Assembly (NCBI RefSeq): GCF_000292915.1
Contig: NC_018514.1
Coordinates: 1,550,001 to 1,614,000, forward strand
Reading direction: 5' to 3'
Origin: Burkholderia cepacia GG4
Lineage (GTDB): Bacteria > Pseudomonadota > Gammaproteobacteria > Burkholderiales > Burkholderiaceae
DNA length: 64,000 bases
In this document: positions 34,317-43,699 of the stretch, piece after piece
How positions within the stretch are numbered: the first letter of the stretch is position 1
Layout of the letters: each line of letters starts with the position of its first letter
Program-made: the position numbers and the translations under genes
Notes under the pieces: generated by a model
What the model was told of the DNA's origin: nothing
The model's database searches: none
Seen by the model: only the letters and a program-made list of their open reading frames with translations

Positions 34317-35591
34317 TCACGCGGAGAAGAAATACTCGCCCCGCTCATTCGCAGCGGTTCCAAGCATGTCGCTGCCTTCGACGCCTGTAGGGATGAGATT
34401 AGAGGGCCGTACCACGGTTCCGGCGACGACCGCCGATTCGCCGGTGATGCCGTTCGCGAGCCGCCAGATCTCCTCCACGAAGCCACGGCGCTTCGAGCCC
34501 TCGATCGGCTCGCCGAGGTTCTCGGCGACCGCGAGCGGCTGCGGCTCGTGCGGCAGCTCGCGCAGCCGCACGCCGCCGAACGCGTCCTCGAAATCGGCCG
34601 GCGCGACGCGGCCCTTGACCGGCTCGAGCGGATTGTTGAGCACCATCGACAGCAGCCGCTCGCCCGGCAACTCCTTCACGAAGCGCGCCAGCCGCGCGGC
34701 CTCGTACGCGGCGTGCACCGAGCGGTCGGCGACGATGTAGACGAGATCGGATGCCTCCAGCGCATCCTCGAACAGCCTGCCGGTGCGCTCGCCCACGTCG
34801 AACAGCACGTAGTGGAAGCGGTCCTTCAGCATGTCGACCAGCTGTGCGAGCGCATCGTCGCGCAGCGTTGCGTCGTCGCCGTACGCCAGTTCGGCCGACA
34901 GCACGTGCAGGCGGTCGCCCTTGGTGACGAACATGCGGTCGAACAGCGCCTCGTCGGGACGCTGCTCCATGCTCAGCAATTCGATCAGCCCGTTGTTGCT
35001 CGACAGCCCGAGCATCGAGTTCGCGCCGCCGCCATGCAAGTCCAGGTCGACGTACGCGACGCGGCGGCGCTTCTCGCCCGCCAGGCAGCGCGCGAGGCTC
35101 ACCGCGATCGTCGTCGCGCCGACCCCGCCGCGCGCGCCGACGAAGCTGACGATCTTGCCGGTGCGCACCTGCACGACCGATTCCGTCGCGGTCAGCGCGC
35201 GCCGCATCAGCTCGACGGTCAGCGGCTTCACGATGTAGTCCTGCACGCCGATGCCGAGCAGGTTGCGAAACAGCCCGACGTCGTTCTGCGTACCGATCGC
35301 GACGACCCGCACCGACGGATCGCACACGTCCGCGAGCCGCATCAGGTCCGACACCGGCAGCACCGAGTCCGACACGTCGACGATCAACTGGCGCGGCGAA
35401 CGCTCGTGCTGCTGCAGCAACCGGATCGCGTCGTCGCAGTTGCCCGGCTGTACGTGGGCCCGCGAGATCGACAGGTCCTGCACGACGCGACGGATCACGT
35501 CTTCGCTACCCGCATCGGACACGACCGCGACGACATCCGCCGCTCCGGCGGCGGCGGCGCGCTTGGCGTTCTGGCGATCGAGGACGTTCAT
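34317..35591 (-). CDS. tadZ: TadZ/CpaE pilus localisation protein (ParA-like)
   Basis: 424 residues from ATG 35591 (MNVLDRQNAKR); ATG 35600 adds three residues. N-terminal receiver-like domain (about 15-135, LGIGVQDYIVKPLTVELM, without the catalytic Asp set of a kinase partner) followed by a ParA/MinD-type ATPase domain: VSFVGARGGVGATTIAVSLARCLAG, with Ala replacing the Walker A Lys as is usual in TadZ, and YVDLDLHGGGANSMLGL. TadZ sets the polar site of Tad pilus assembly. Confidence 0.9.
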   Translation of the reverse strand: MNVLDRQNAKRAAAAGAADVVAVVSDAGSEDVIRRVVQDLSISRAHVQPGNCDDAIRLLQQHERSPRQLIVDVSDSVLPVSDLMRLADVCDPSVRVVAIGTQNDVGLFRNLLGIGVQDYIVKPLTVELMRRALTATESVVQVRTGKIVSFVGARGGVGATTIAVSLARCLAGEKRRRVAYVDLDLHGGGANSMLGLSSNNGLIELLSMEQRPDEALFDRMFVTKGDRLHVLSAELAYGDDATLRDDALAQLVDMLKDRFHYVLFDVGERTGRLFEDALEASDLVYIVADRSVHAAYEAARLARFVKELPGERLLSMVLNNPLEPVKGRVAPADFEDAFGGVRLRELPHEPQPLAVAENLGEPIEGSKRRGFVEEIWRLANGITGESAVVAGTVVRPSNLIPTGVEGSDMLGTAANERGEYFFSA

Positions 35592-35621
35592 GGGCAGCAT
35601 CGCAATGGCCTCGGAAGTGGG

Positions 35622-36005
35622 TCAATGGCCGGGCGAGCCGGTCGTCGTCAGCGTCTTGTCGGGCGCCGGCTGCTTCACGCGATCCTCGACGTAGCGGCGC
35701 ACCGCGTCGGCGGCGACTTGCGCGTCGGCGCCGCCGTACGGCACGGGCGCAACCAGATCCTCCGGCCGCGCCAGCATCGTCGCGAGATTCGTATACGTCG
35801 CGCAGCCGAACGGCACGCCGGGCCGCCCGAACCCCGCATCGACCAGATGCGACGGCTGCATCAGCTTCGCGCAGTCGGGCGGCACCGCGTGCACGCCGTC
35901 GAAGCCGATCGCGCGTGCATCGGGCAGGTTGAGCGGCGGCGGCGCCGACAGGCAGCCTGCAAGCGCCAGCGGCAGCAGGACGGAGACGGTGGGTCGGATT
36001 CGCAT
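35622..36005 (-). CDS. CpaD-like pilus lipoprotein
   Basis: 127 residues. Signal peptide with lipobox LALAGC, Cys18. The DCAKLMQPSHLVDAGFGRPGVPFGCATYTNLATMLARPEDLVAP part matches the CpaD/TadE-neighbour family, where FGCATxxNLAxMLAxPxDL is the typical conserved stretch. It sits between the secretin and tadZ, the usual place for this lipoprotein, and probably helps the secretin fold in the outer membrane. Confidence 0.85.
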   Translation of the reverse strand: MRIRPTVSVLLPLALAGCLSAPPPLNLPDARAIGFDGVHAVPPDCAKLMQPSHLVDAGFGRPGVPFGCATYTNLATMLARPEDLVAPVPYGGADAQVAADAVRRYVEDRVKQPAPDKTLTTTGSPGH

Positions 36006-36019
36006 GTGCGCTCCTCCGG

Positions 36020-37402
36020 TCAGTACACGAAGCCCGCCGCGCCGACGAGGCGCGGCGTGTCGCCCGACAGCAGGTCGAGCCCGAGATTGCGCTGCACCGC
36101 GAACTCGAGGTCGCTGCTCGGCCGCGCGACGGTGTCGAGCGCCTGCTCGAGCTGGCCGGGCCCGGTCGGCTGAACGATGTACGGCGTCACGATCACGACG
36201 ACCTCGGTCTTGTTGTCCTGGAAGTTCTTCGACGAAAACAGTCGGCCGATGATCGGCAGCCGGCCGAGCCCCGGGATCTGCGATACGGTGTCGGCCGTCT
36301 GGCTCTGCAGCAGCCCGCCGATCGCGAAGCTCTGCCCGCTCGACAACTCGACCGTCGTCTCGACGCGCCGCACGCTGAGCCCCGGCACCGTGACGCCGCC
36401 GGTCGTCACGCTGTTGTTCGAGTCGACCTCGCTCACCTCCGGCCGTACCTTCAGGCTGATCCGGTTGTCGGCGAGCACGGTCGGCGTGAAGTCGAGCGAC
36501 ACGCCGAACGGCTTGAACTCGACCGTGATCGCGCCGGTCGTGGTGCCGGCCTGGGCGACCGGAATCGGAATCTCGCCGCCCGCGAGGAAGCTCGCGGTCT
36601 GGCCGGACATCGCCGTGAGGTTCGGCTCCGCGAGCATCGTGATCAGGCCTTCCTGGTCGAGCGCGTCGAGCACGACGTCGATCGACCAGCGCCCCGCGTG
36701 GAAGCCGCCGAGCACCGAATACGCGCCGGTCGGCGACAGGTTGAACAGCTTGGTCGTCGGATCGATCAGCGTGCGCCCGTTGAACAGCCCGCCGATGAAG
36801 TTGCCGGCCGCGCCGAGCGAGCTCCAGTTGATGCCGAGCTGCTGCGTGATGTTGCGGCTCACCTCGGTCACGCGCACGCGCAGGTTCACCTGGATCGGAC
36901 GCGACAGCGTGAGCCGGTTGACGATCTTTTCCTTGTCGTGCAGGTACGGCGTGAGCGACTCCATCACGGCGTCCGCGTCGGCCGCGCTCGGCACCTTGCC
37001 CGACACCATCAGCGAGCCCGGCGCGCCGGACACCGACAGCTTCAATTGCGGAAAGCGGCTGTCGAGCACCGCCTGCAGCGACGCGGTGTCGACCTGCACG
37101 ATCACGGTCCTGCGCAGGATCGGCCGATGGTTCGCGCCGAGCGCGATCAGCGTGGTGGTACCGGCCTTCTTGCCGAACACGAACACGGTGCGTGGCGACG
37201 GCACCTGGATGTCCGCGATGCTCGGGTCCGCGACGAACATCGCCGTCGCGGGTTCGGGCAACGACAGCATCTCGCCCTTGCCGGTCGCGATCGACAGCGC
37301 CGCGCCGGCATCCGCCGCTTGCGTGCGCTGCGCGAGCGCGACACCCGGCGCGACGATGCAGGCCAGGCACCAGAAAGCGATCCAACGAACCATGCGCACC
37401 AT
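36020..37402 (-). CDS. rcpA: RcpA/CpaC Tad-system secretin
   Basis: About 460 residues; ATG 37402 and ATG 37393 are both possible starts, a TTG at 37417 less so. Signal peptide WIAFWCLACIVAPGVALAQ, a pilus-specific N-domain (DPSIADIQVPSPRTVFVFGKKAGTTTLIAL), a BON-like region (SGKVPSAADADAVME), then the secretin core: LITMLAEPNLTAMSGQTASFLAGGEIPIPV and IGGLLQSQTADTVSQIPGLGRLPIIGRLFSS with TEVVVIVTPYIVQP. It forms the outer-membrane pore for the Flp pilus. Confidence 0.93.
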   Translation of the reverse strand: MVRMVRWIAFWCLACIVAPGVALAQRTQAADAGAALSIATGKGEMLSLPEPATAMFVADPSIADIQVPSPRTVFVFGKKAGTTTLIALGANHRPILRRTVIVQVDTASLQAVLDSRFPQLKLSVSGAPGSLMVSGKVPSAADADAVMESLTPYLHDKEKIVNRLTLSRPIQVNLRVRVTEVSRNITQQLGINWSSLGAAGNFIGGLFNGRTLIDPTTKLFNLSPTGAYSVLGGFHAGRWSIDVVLDALDQEGLITMLAEPNLTAMSGQTASFLAGGEIPIPVAQAGTTTGAITVEFKPFGVSLDFTPTVLADNRISLKVRPEVSEVDSNNSVTTGGVTVPGLSVRRVETTVELSSGQSFAIGGLLQSQTADTVSQIPGLGRLPIIGRLFSSKNFQDNKTEVVVIVTPYIVQPTGPGQLEQALDTVARPSSDLEFAVQRNLGLDLLSGDTPRLVGAAGFVY

Positions 37403-37464
37403 GCGTATTCCCGTCAAATGCCGGCCGCCAGGCGGCCGGCCCGAATCGTCACCCCGTCACGCCA

Positions 37465-38484
37465 TCACTGCGGCGCCACCACCCGCGGCAGTTGCGCCGT
37501 CACGTCCGCGGCGGCATTGCCGCCGGCCGGCGCAGCCTGCATGCCCGGCCACCCGGACGGCAGCGGCGGCACGCCCGGCGCGCCAGTGCCGCCGCCGCGC
37601 GAGCCGTCGTCGACCGACGAGCCGCGATAGATCACGACTGTATTGCCCTGCGATGTCGGCCGCGCGCCGCCATCCGTCCGCTCGGACGGTGCGCGTGCCG
37701 CTTCGCGGGCCGCGCGCGACACGTCGCCGGCCCATACCGGTGGCGTGTCGGGCTCCGGTTCGTCACCGCCCGCCGCCTGGCGGCGGTCGCTCGTCGCGAA
37801 ACTGCGCAGCGCCAGCGACAGCGAACCGAGACGCGTCGCGACCAGCACGACCTGCGCGGTGCGCGGCGCGACCTCGAGCGTGACCGTGCGCGCGCGGACC
37901 GGCACATCTGGTGCGCTCACGGGCGCGGGCGCCTTCGCACGCTGGAATTCCGAGCCGACCGCGAGCACGCGCGCGCGCCGCACGACCGTCTCCGCTTCGA
38001 ACGTGCCGGGCGTCGTCGCCGAACCGCCGATCTGCTGCGTGAGCACCACGTCGACGAAGTCGCCCGGCTGGATCAGCCCGGCGTTGCCCGACACGTCGTC
38101 GACCGGCACCGAGATCGCGCGCATGCCGGGCTGCAGCGCGGCCGCGAGAAAATCCGGCGCGCCGGCCGGAATCACGTTCTCCGCACGGATCGGCGCACCG
38201 GCGTCGACGCGGGTGCGCAGCAGCGCGCCTTTCAGGTCCGCGCCCGGTTGCGACTCGACGAACGCGCCGGGCGGCAGCTGGGTGCGCGGCACGCGCTTCC
38301 ACGCGAGATCGTTGTCGCGCAGCAGCAGCCCTTCGGGCAGGTCGGCCGCCGCGACACGCACGCGTGCCTCGGCCACTTCGCCGGGTGCCGACGGCGTCGA
38401 CGCGGCGACGTACAACTGGCGCAGGATGAACGCACCGATGCCGGCAGCGATGATCAGCACGGCCATTCTCAGGGGTTTGGGCAT
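37465..38484 (-). CDS. rcpC: RcpC/CpaB pilus assembly protein
   Basis: 339 residues. N-terminal membrane helix (LRMAVLIIAAGIGAFILRQLYV) followed by an SAF domain (RVRVAAADLPEGLLLRDNDLAWKRVP) and the RISVPVDDVSGNAGLIQPGDFVDVVLTQQ core, hallmarks of CpaB/RcpC. The C-terminal 100 residues are Gly/Ala/Pro-rich and probably disordered. It is periplasmic and affects pilin export or glycosylation in relatives. It lies 18 bp after tadV and 60 bp before rcpA. Confidence 0.92.
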   Translation of the reverse strand: MPKPLRMAVLIIAAGIGAFILRQLYVAASTPSAPGEVAEARVRVAAADLPEGLLLRDNDLAWKRVPRTQLPPGAFVESQPGADLKGALLRTRVDAGAPIRAENVIPAGAPDFLAAALQPGMRAISVPVDDVSGNAGLIQPGDFVDVVLTQQIGGSATTPGTFEAETVVRRARVLAVGSEFQRAKAPAPVSAPDVPVRARTVTLEVAPRTAQVVLVATRLGSLSLALRSFATSDRRQAAGGDEPEPDTPPVWAGDVSRAAREAARAPSERTDGGARPTSQGNTVVIYRGSSVDDGSRGGGTGAPGVPPLPSGWPGMQAAPAGGNAAADVTAQLPRVVAPQ

Positions 38485-38502
38485 GGCGGCGTGCGGCCCC
38501 GG

Positions 38503-38982
38503 TTAGGTAAGCGAAACCGCGTGAGGAAACGGTGCCCAGACGGCCAGCGCGCCGCCGAGCGAGAGCGCGACGCCGTATGGCACGCCGCGCGTCGCGAGCG
38601 CACGCGCCGGCGCACTACGACGCTGCCGCGCGACGACCGCAAGCGCGGCAAGGCCGCACGCGGCGCCGCTCGCACCGACGATCGTCAACACCGGGAGCGC
38701 CAGCGTCGGGCCGGCCCACAGGAATACCGCCGCCGCCAGCTTCACGTCGCCGCCGCCGAGCCAGCCCGCATGACGCAGGCCGCCGAACAGTAGCAACATC
38801 GCCGCGGCGGTCGCAATGTGACCGGCGAGTTGCGCGAGCCCGTCGCGTGCGAGCGCCGCCGCGACGAGATACAGCATCGCGAACGCCAGCACCGTGCGAT
38901 TGGACAGGCGTCGCTCGCGCAGGTCCTGCGCAGCGAGCGACACCAGCACGAGCGTCGCCGCCGACTGTACGAGAAAGAGCAT
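38503..38982 (-). CDS. tadV: TadV/CpaA prepilin peptidase
   Basis: 159 residues with about five membrane helices. The two catalytic Asp of type IV-class prepilin peptidases are present: in SLAAQDLRERRLSN (near residue 20) and GWLGGGDVKLAAAVFLW (about residue 77, GxGDxK). It cleaves the Flp prepilin leader. It lacks the extended N-terminal domain of PilD enzymes, as expected for TadV. Lies about 90 bp downstream of the flp stop codon. Confidence 0.93.
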   Translation of the reverse strand: MLFLVQSAATLVLVSLAAQDLRERRLSNRTVLAFAMLYLVAAALARDGLAQLAGHIATAAAMLLLFGGLRHAGWLGGGDVKLAAAVFLWAGPTLALPVLTIVGASGAACGLAALAVVARQRRSAPARALATRGVPYGVALSLGGALAVWAPFPHAVSLT

Positions 38983-39070
38983 CGGAGAGCCGTCCGTCGG
39001 CGCGCCCCGGCTGGATACGTCGTACCGCTGCGGATCCGTGTGTTCGTCGGCGGCGCGCGGGTTCAGGAGA

Positions 39071-39253
39071 TCAGATCAGCGCGGTGACCTTGTTGATCAG
39101 TGCCGTAAACACACTCGGCAAGCCACCGGTATTGCTGCTGAGAATCACGCCGACCGCCGCGAGTGCGACGACGACGATGCCGGCCAGGACCGCATATTCG
39201 AGCGAGCTGACGCCACGTTCATCGCGCAGCAGGGACTTGACGTATTGCAGCAT
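39071..39253 (-). CDS. flp: Flp-type major pilin prepilin
   Basis: 60 residues (MLQYVKSLLRDERGVSSLEY...). The class III leader ends at ERG(14) with VSSLEYAVLAG following, so cleavage falls after Gly14; Glu19 and Tyr20 are the conserved pair of Flp pilins and the hydrophobic helix follows. First gene of the tad operon, with GGAGG directly before ATG 39253. A long AT-richer region upstream is the likely tad promoter. Confidence 0.95.
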   Translation of the reverse strand: MLQYVKSLLRDERGVSSLEYAVLAGIVVVALAAVGVILSSNTGGLPSVFTALINKVTALI

Positions 39254-40031
39254 GACAACCTCCGTGTGACGAGGTCGGTGATCGACCGTTGAATGTAAAG
39301 ACGCGGCGTTGCTTCGGTGGCGGCGCACTGCGTTCGCCCATTCTCGACTCATGCGGCGGCCCAGGCATCGGGCCGTTCGCATACCCCGGAATCCTTTCGA
39401 TCGTTGCGACGCGCGCATGCGGCAACGGCATCGGCCGCTTCATTCAATTCGCGCGTCTGTTGCGTCTAGGGTATACACAATTTCGTCGGCGATTTCAAAT
39501 AATTTAGCGTCAGAGTGCATTTATGGACAGCCCCCTCCAACAATGAAATACACGCGCGTCATTTACCCCTTTTCCGTCGCGGTGCGTTAGGCCGCGCAGG
39601 GCTTGGCGTAAGAATGTTAATACCGGCATGCATTATTGCGACCGCGGCACAATTCAATGATTTTGATTCGGTTTTTAGATATGCCGCGGGATTCGAATGG
39701 GCGAATTCAAACGGCCCTTTCACGCGTGTTGATCGGCAATCTTTTCGCGCATCGTGCGCCCGCCTCAGAAAATATTACGCAGCCCGATCATATTGGCTGA
39801 TCCAGGTTGACTGCCCTCTCGCCAACGATCGATGCACTGCCGATCGGCGTGCGAGACCCGCACGCCGCGCTCGCACGCGTCGCCGTTTCCACGCGGCAAT
39901 CGCGTGATTTGCCAACCCGAAAAGTGGCGATAAGCATAGTTCAAATCGTTGCTTGTCCCGCGCCGGAAGCGTCCTCCAGAATGGTTCCACGCCCTCCGGC
40001 CCGACTTCCACTCCTCGCTACCCGACGCGCC
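39254..40031. other. Long AT-richer control region between flp and the sulfonate operon
   Basis: About 780 bp divergent gap. Between about 39470 and 39790 the sequence is clearly richer in A/T than any other part of the area, suitable for promoters and protein binding. No convincing small gene was found: short open frames translate to unbiased residues. A classical sigma-54 pattern was looked for by eye and not found. Confidence 0.5.
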
Positions 40032-41114
40032 ATGATCGATCGATTCCCGTCTCCGCTGCGCCTGCTGCGATCGCTGCTGATCGCGACCCTCGTTGCCTTG
40101 CCGGCTGCCGCCGCGCACGCCGACAAGCCCGCCACCATCCGCATCGGCGTCGCCCAGCAAGGCGCCGGCGATCCGCCGACCTTCGGCGGGTCGAGCGCCG
40201 CCACCGTGCAGCTCCAGCAACGCGTCGAACAGGAATTCGCGGCCGACGGCATCAAGGTGCAGTGGCTGTTCTTCAAGGGCGCGGGACCGGCCGTCAACGA
40301 GGCGATCGCCGACAACGCGCTCGACTTCGCGTACCAGGGCGACTTGCCCGCTGTGCTCGCGCGTGCGAACGGGATCAAGACGCGCCTGCTGCTCGCGGCC
40401 AGCGTGCGCTCGGGCGTCAAGATCGCGGTGCCGCCCGACTCCGACATCCGCTCGATCACGGACCTGAAAGGCCGCCGCGTGTCGATCTTCCGCGGCACCA
40501 ACCTGCAGCTCGTCGCCGACAACGCACTCGCGAAGAACAACCTCGGCGAGCGCGACCTGCGCGTGATCAACCTCGACTCGGCGAGTGCGCTCGCCGCGCT
40601 CGCGTCGAAGGGCATCGACGCATCGGTCGGCGACTATCAGCTGTACAAGCTGCGCGACGCGGGCCTCGCGAAGATCATCTACGAATCGCAGAACGACGGC
40701 CCGCAGCTCACGCGGCAGACCCACCTGCTCGTGCTCGATGCGTTCGAGCGCGCGCATCCGGACATCGTGCAGCGCGTCGTCACCGCGTTCGTGAAGGGCG
40801 CGCAATGGTCGTCCGACGAGGCGAACCGCGACGCGCTGTTCAAGCTGTGGGCGAAAAGCGGCGTGCCGTACACGTCGTGGCAGGCCGACTATGCGAACCA
40901 GCGCCTGAAGGACCGCCTGTCGCCGCTGATCGACCCGTTCGTGATCGCGCGCTACAAGGCCGTCGCACAGGATGCACTGAAGCTGAAACTGATCCGCCAG
41001 CCGGTCGACGTGGACGGCTGGTTCGAGCCGAAGTATCTCGACCATGCGCTGCGCACGCTGAAGCTCGAACAGTACTGGCCGCGTTACGACGCGGCCGGCA
41101 AGCCCATCGCCTGA
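40032..41114 (+). CDS. Aliphatic sulfonate/taurine-type ABC binding protein
   Basis: 360 residues. Signal peptide LLRSLLIATLVALPAAAAHA; mature protein of the SsuA/TauA family: ADGIKVQWLFFKGAGPAVNEAIADNALDFAYQGDLPAVLARANGIKTRLLLAASV and DLKGRRVSIFRGTNLQLVADNALAKNNL. First gene of the operon with two permeases, an ATPase and two dioxygenases (40-46 kb), so it delivers an organosulfur compound to that transporter. Start ATG 40032 at the head of the signal peptide; GTG/ATG further upstream in frame are non-family extensions. Confidence 0.92.
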   Translation: MIDRFPSPLRLLRSLLIATLVALPAAAAHADKPATIRIGVAQQGAGDPPTFGGSSAATVQLQQRVEQEFAADGIKVQWLFFKGAGPAVNEAIADNALDFAYQGDLPAVLARANGIKTRLLLAASVRSGVKIAVPPDSDIRSITDLKGRRVSIFRGTNLQLVADNALAKNNLGERDLRVINLDSASALAALASKGIDASVGDYQLYKLRDAGLAKIIYESQNDGPQLTRQTHLLVLDAFERAHPDIVQRVVTAFVKGAQWSSDEANRDALFKLWAKSGVPYTSWQADYANQRLKDRLSPLIDPFVIARYKAVAQDALKLKLIRQPVDVDGWFEPKYLDHALRTLKLEQYWPRYDAAGKPIA

Positions 41115-41128
41115 CCCGGACCGTCCCG

Positions 41129-41971
41129 ATGAGCGACACCGCGATCCCGATTCCGTCGTCCGGCCCGCAGGCGCTCGCCGCACGGCCGTCCCGCGCCGCG
41201 GCCGCGAAGCGCGTGGCATGGCTGCTCGCGCCGTGGGCGCTGCCCGCGCTGCTGTTCGCCTTGTGGGCCATCGGCAGCGCACGCGGCTGGATCGCGCCGC
41301 AGATCCTGCCGCCGCCCGAACGGGTGGCCGACTCGCTCGCCGAACTCGCGGCGAGCGGCGATCTCGCGCGTCATACGCTGATCAGCCTGCAGCGTGTGCT
41401 GGTCGGCTTCGCGGCCGGCACGCTGCTCGGCTTCGGCATCGGCACCGCGCTCGGCCTGTCGCGCACGCTGGAGGCCTACGTGCTGCCGAGCTTCAACGCG
41501 CTCGTGCAGATTCCCGTGCTCGGCTGGCTGCCGTTCCTGCTGCTGCTCGTCGGCGTCGGCGAGCCGCTCAAGTACCTGCTGATCGCGCATGCGGCGCTCG
41601 TGCCCGTCACGATGAGCACGTTGCAAGGATTCCGGCAGACGCCGCCCGCACTCGACGAAGTCGCGCGCGGGTTCGGCTATACGCGCCGCCAGCGCATCGT
41701 CCATGTCGTGCTGCCGGCCGCCATACCGACGCTCGCGACCGGCGTGCGGCTCGCATTCACGAAGTCGTGGCTCGCGCTCGTCGTCGTCGAGCTCGTCGCG
41801 TCGTCGGAAGGGCTCGGCTACCTGATCGTGTACGGCCGCCAGTTGTTCCAGCTCGATCTCGTGATGGCGGCGGTGATCGTGGTCGGCGCGGTCGGCCTCG
41901 CGATCAACCGGCTGCTCGACGCGCTCGAAGCACGGCTGCGCCGCGGCGTGCCGTCCGCGTTCCGCGGCTGA
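41129..41971 (+). CDS. ABC transporter permease, sulfonate/nitrate type (1)
   Basis: 280 residues with six predicted spans. The cytoplasmic EAA-type loop LDEVARGFGYTRRQRIVHVVLPAAIPTLATGVRLAFTKSWLALVVVELVASSEGLGYLI is that of SsuC/TauC. Starts ATG 41129, 14 bases after the binding-protein stop. Two permeases in one operon suggest a heterodimeric channel. Confidence 0.93.
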   Translation: MSDTAIPIPSSGPQALAARPSRAAAAKRVAWLLAPWALPALLFALWAIGSARGWIAPQILPPPERVADSLAELAASGDLARHTLISLQRVLVGFAAGTLLGFGIGTALGLSRTLEAYVLPSFNALVQIPVLGWLPFLLLLVGVGEPLKYLLIAHAALVPVTMSTLQGFRQTPPALDEVARGFGYTRRQRIVHVVLPAAIPTLATGVRLAFTKSWLALVVVELVASSEGLGYLIVYGRQLFQLDLVMAAVIVVGAVGLAINRLLDALEARLRRGVPSAFRG

Positions 41972-41993
41972 ACCCGACTCAAGGAGCCTTCCC

Positions 41994-42818
41994 GTGCCGC
42001 TTTCCGTCACGTCGACACCCGACGCCGCAACGCCCGCCGTCGCGATCGCCCGTCGTCTTCGCGCGCCCGACTGGCGCGGTTTCGTGCTGCCGCTCGCCGC
42101 GTTCGCGCTCTGGTGGGCGGTCGCGTCCGCCCATCTCGTCAAGAGCGGGTTGCTGGTGGGCCCCGCCGACGTGCTGCACACCGCATGGACGCAGGCGAGC
42201 AGCGGTGCGCTCGTCCGCGCGCTGTCCGCGTCGCTGGCGCGTGAAGCGTGCGGCTTCGCGATCGGCGCGGCCGGCGGCCTGCTGCTCGGCGCCGCGCTCG
42301 GGCTGTCGCGCATCGCGGCGCGCGTGGTCGGGCCGAGCTTCGATACGTTCAAGCAGATCTCGCTGTTCGCGTGGATTCCGCTGATTTCCGTGTGGTTCGG
42401 CCTCGGCGACGTCGCCAAGGTCGTGTTCCTGTCGCTCGCCGCGCTGCTGCCGGTCACCGCGCATACCTGCGACGGCTTCCATGCGGTGCCGCGCGCGTAC
42501 GTCGACGTCGCCCGCGCGCTGCGCTACTCGCGGCTTCAGCTCGTGCGCTACGTAATCCTGCCCGCCGCACTGCCATCGATCTTCACCGGACTGTATCTCG
42601 GCCTCATCTACTCGTGGCTCGCGACGCTCGGCGCCGAATACCTGCTCGTCGCGGGCAGCGGGATCGGCAACACGCTGATCGACGGCAGCGAGCAATTCCG
42701 GATGGACCTCGTGCTGTTCGGGATCATCGTCGTCGGCGTGACCGGCTGGGCGCTGAACGCGCTCGCGCGCGCGCTCGAGCGCAAGGTGCTGGCCCGCCGC
42801 GGCAACCTGCACCGCTGA
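41994..42818 (+). CDS. ABC transporter permease, sulfonate/nitrate type (2)
   Basis: 274 residues; six spans. Starts at GTG 41994, decided by AAGGAG at 41981-41986. EAA-type loop AYVDVARALRYSRLQLVRYVILPAALPSIFTGLYLGLIYSWLATLGAEYLLVAGSGIGNTL. Clearly divergent in sequence from the first permease, so it is not a recent duplicate. Together they probably form the membrane channel. Confidence 0.93.
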   Translation: MPLSVTSTPDAATPAVAIARRLRAPDWRGFVLPLAAFALWWAVASAHLVKSGLLVGPADVLHTAWTQASSGALVRALSASLAREACGFAIGAAGGLLLGAALGLSRIAARVVGPSFDTFKQISLFAWIPLISVWFGLGDVAKVVFLSLAALLPVTAHTCDGFHAVPRAYVDVARALRYSRLQLVRYVILPAALPSIFTGLYLGLIYSWLATLGAEYLLVAGSGIGNTLIDGSEQFRMDLVLFGIIVVGVTGWALNALARALERKVLARRGNLHR

Positions 42819-42853
42819 TCGCCCTCTTCCTTCCTGTCGCTTTCTTTTCCGCC

Positions 42854-43699
42854 ATGACGACCCTCGCTTCCGATTCGCTCGATATCCTCCACGTGAGCAA
42901 GCGCTATGCGCAACGCGGCGCGTCGCTCGCCGTGCTCGACGACGTGTCGCTGCACGTGCGTGCCGGCGAATTCGTCACCATCGTCGGCGCGAGCGGCTGC
43001 GGCAAGTCGACGTTGCTGCGGCTGATCGCCGGGCTCGATACCGACTACACCGGCGAAATCCGCGCCGGCGACGAGCCGGTGCGCGACACGTCGCTGCAGC
43101 GCGGGATCGTGTTCCAGGATCACCGGCTGTTCCCGTGGCTGACCGTCGCGCAGAATGTCGAAGCCGCGCTGCGCAACGCGCCGCTCGATGCGGCGGGCAA
43201 GCGTCGCGCCGTGGCCGAGCATATCGCGCTGGTCGGCCTGAACGGCTTCGAGCATGCGTACCCGAACCAGCTGTCCGGCGGGATGGCACAGCGCGTCGCG
43301 ATCGCGCGCGGCCTCGTGAACCGCCCGCGCGTGTTGCTGCTCGACGAGCCGTTCGGCGCACTCGATGCGCAGACGCGTGCGCGGATGCAGAACGAGCTGC
43401 TGCGCATCTGGGAGCAGGAACGGATCACGATGGTGCTCGTCACGCACGATGTCGACGAAGCCGTCTATCTCGGCGATCGCGTCGTCACGATGGCGCCGCG
43501 TCCGGGGCGCATCGCACACATCGTCGACGTCGCCTTGCCGCGCCCGCGCCGGCGCGATTCGCCGGAATTCGCACGGCTGCGCGACACGGTGCTCGCCGAT
43601 TTCGACGATCGCGAACCGCCGGGCGACGGCGGCGCAGGCGGAACCCGCGCCGGCGCAGCGGCGGCTCGCAGGATCGGCGCGTGGCGGCTCGCGTGGTAG
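42854..43699 (+). CDS. ABC transporter ATPase, sulfonate/nitrate type
   Basis: 281 residues. Walker A GASGCGKST, Q-loop FQDHRLFPWLT, signature LSGGMAQRVAIARGL, Walker B VLLLDEPFGALD and switch His (LVTHDVDEA) are all intact, as in SsuB/TauB. A Gly/Arg/Ala-rich tail of about 40 residues follows the ATPase. ATG 42854 lies 36 bases after permease 2. Powers uptake through the two permeases. Confidence 0.94.
   Translation: MTTLASDSLDILHVSKRYAQRGASLAVLDDVSLHVRAGEFVTIVGASGCGKSTLLRLIAGLDTDYTGEIRAGDEPVRDTSLQRGIVFQDHRLFPWLTVAQNVEAALRNAPLDAAGKRRAVAEHIALVGLNGFEHAYPNQLSGGMAQRVAIARGLVNRPRVLLLDEPFGALDAQTRARMQNELLRIWEQERITMVLVTHDVDEAVYLGDRVVTMAPRPGRIAHIVDVALPRPRRRDSPEFARLRDTVLADFDDREPPGDGGAGGTRAGAAAARRIGAWRLAW

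Noticed and set aside
35099..35150. Missing Walker A Lys in TadZ as a defect
   Set aside because: Deviant Walker A motifs are a known feature of the TadZ family.
39470..39680. A sigma-54 promoter for flp
   Set aside because: No TGGCAC-N5-TTGC-like pair at correct spacing was found by eye on either strand.
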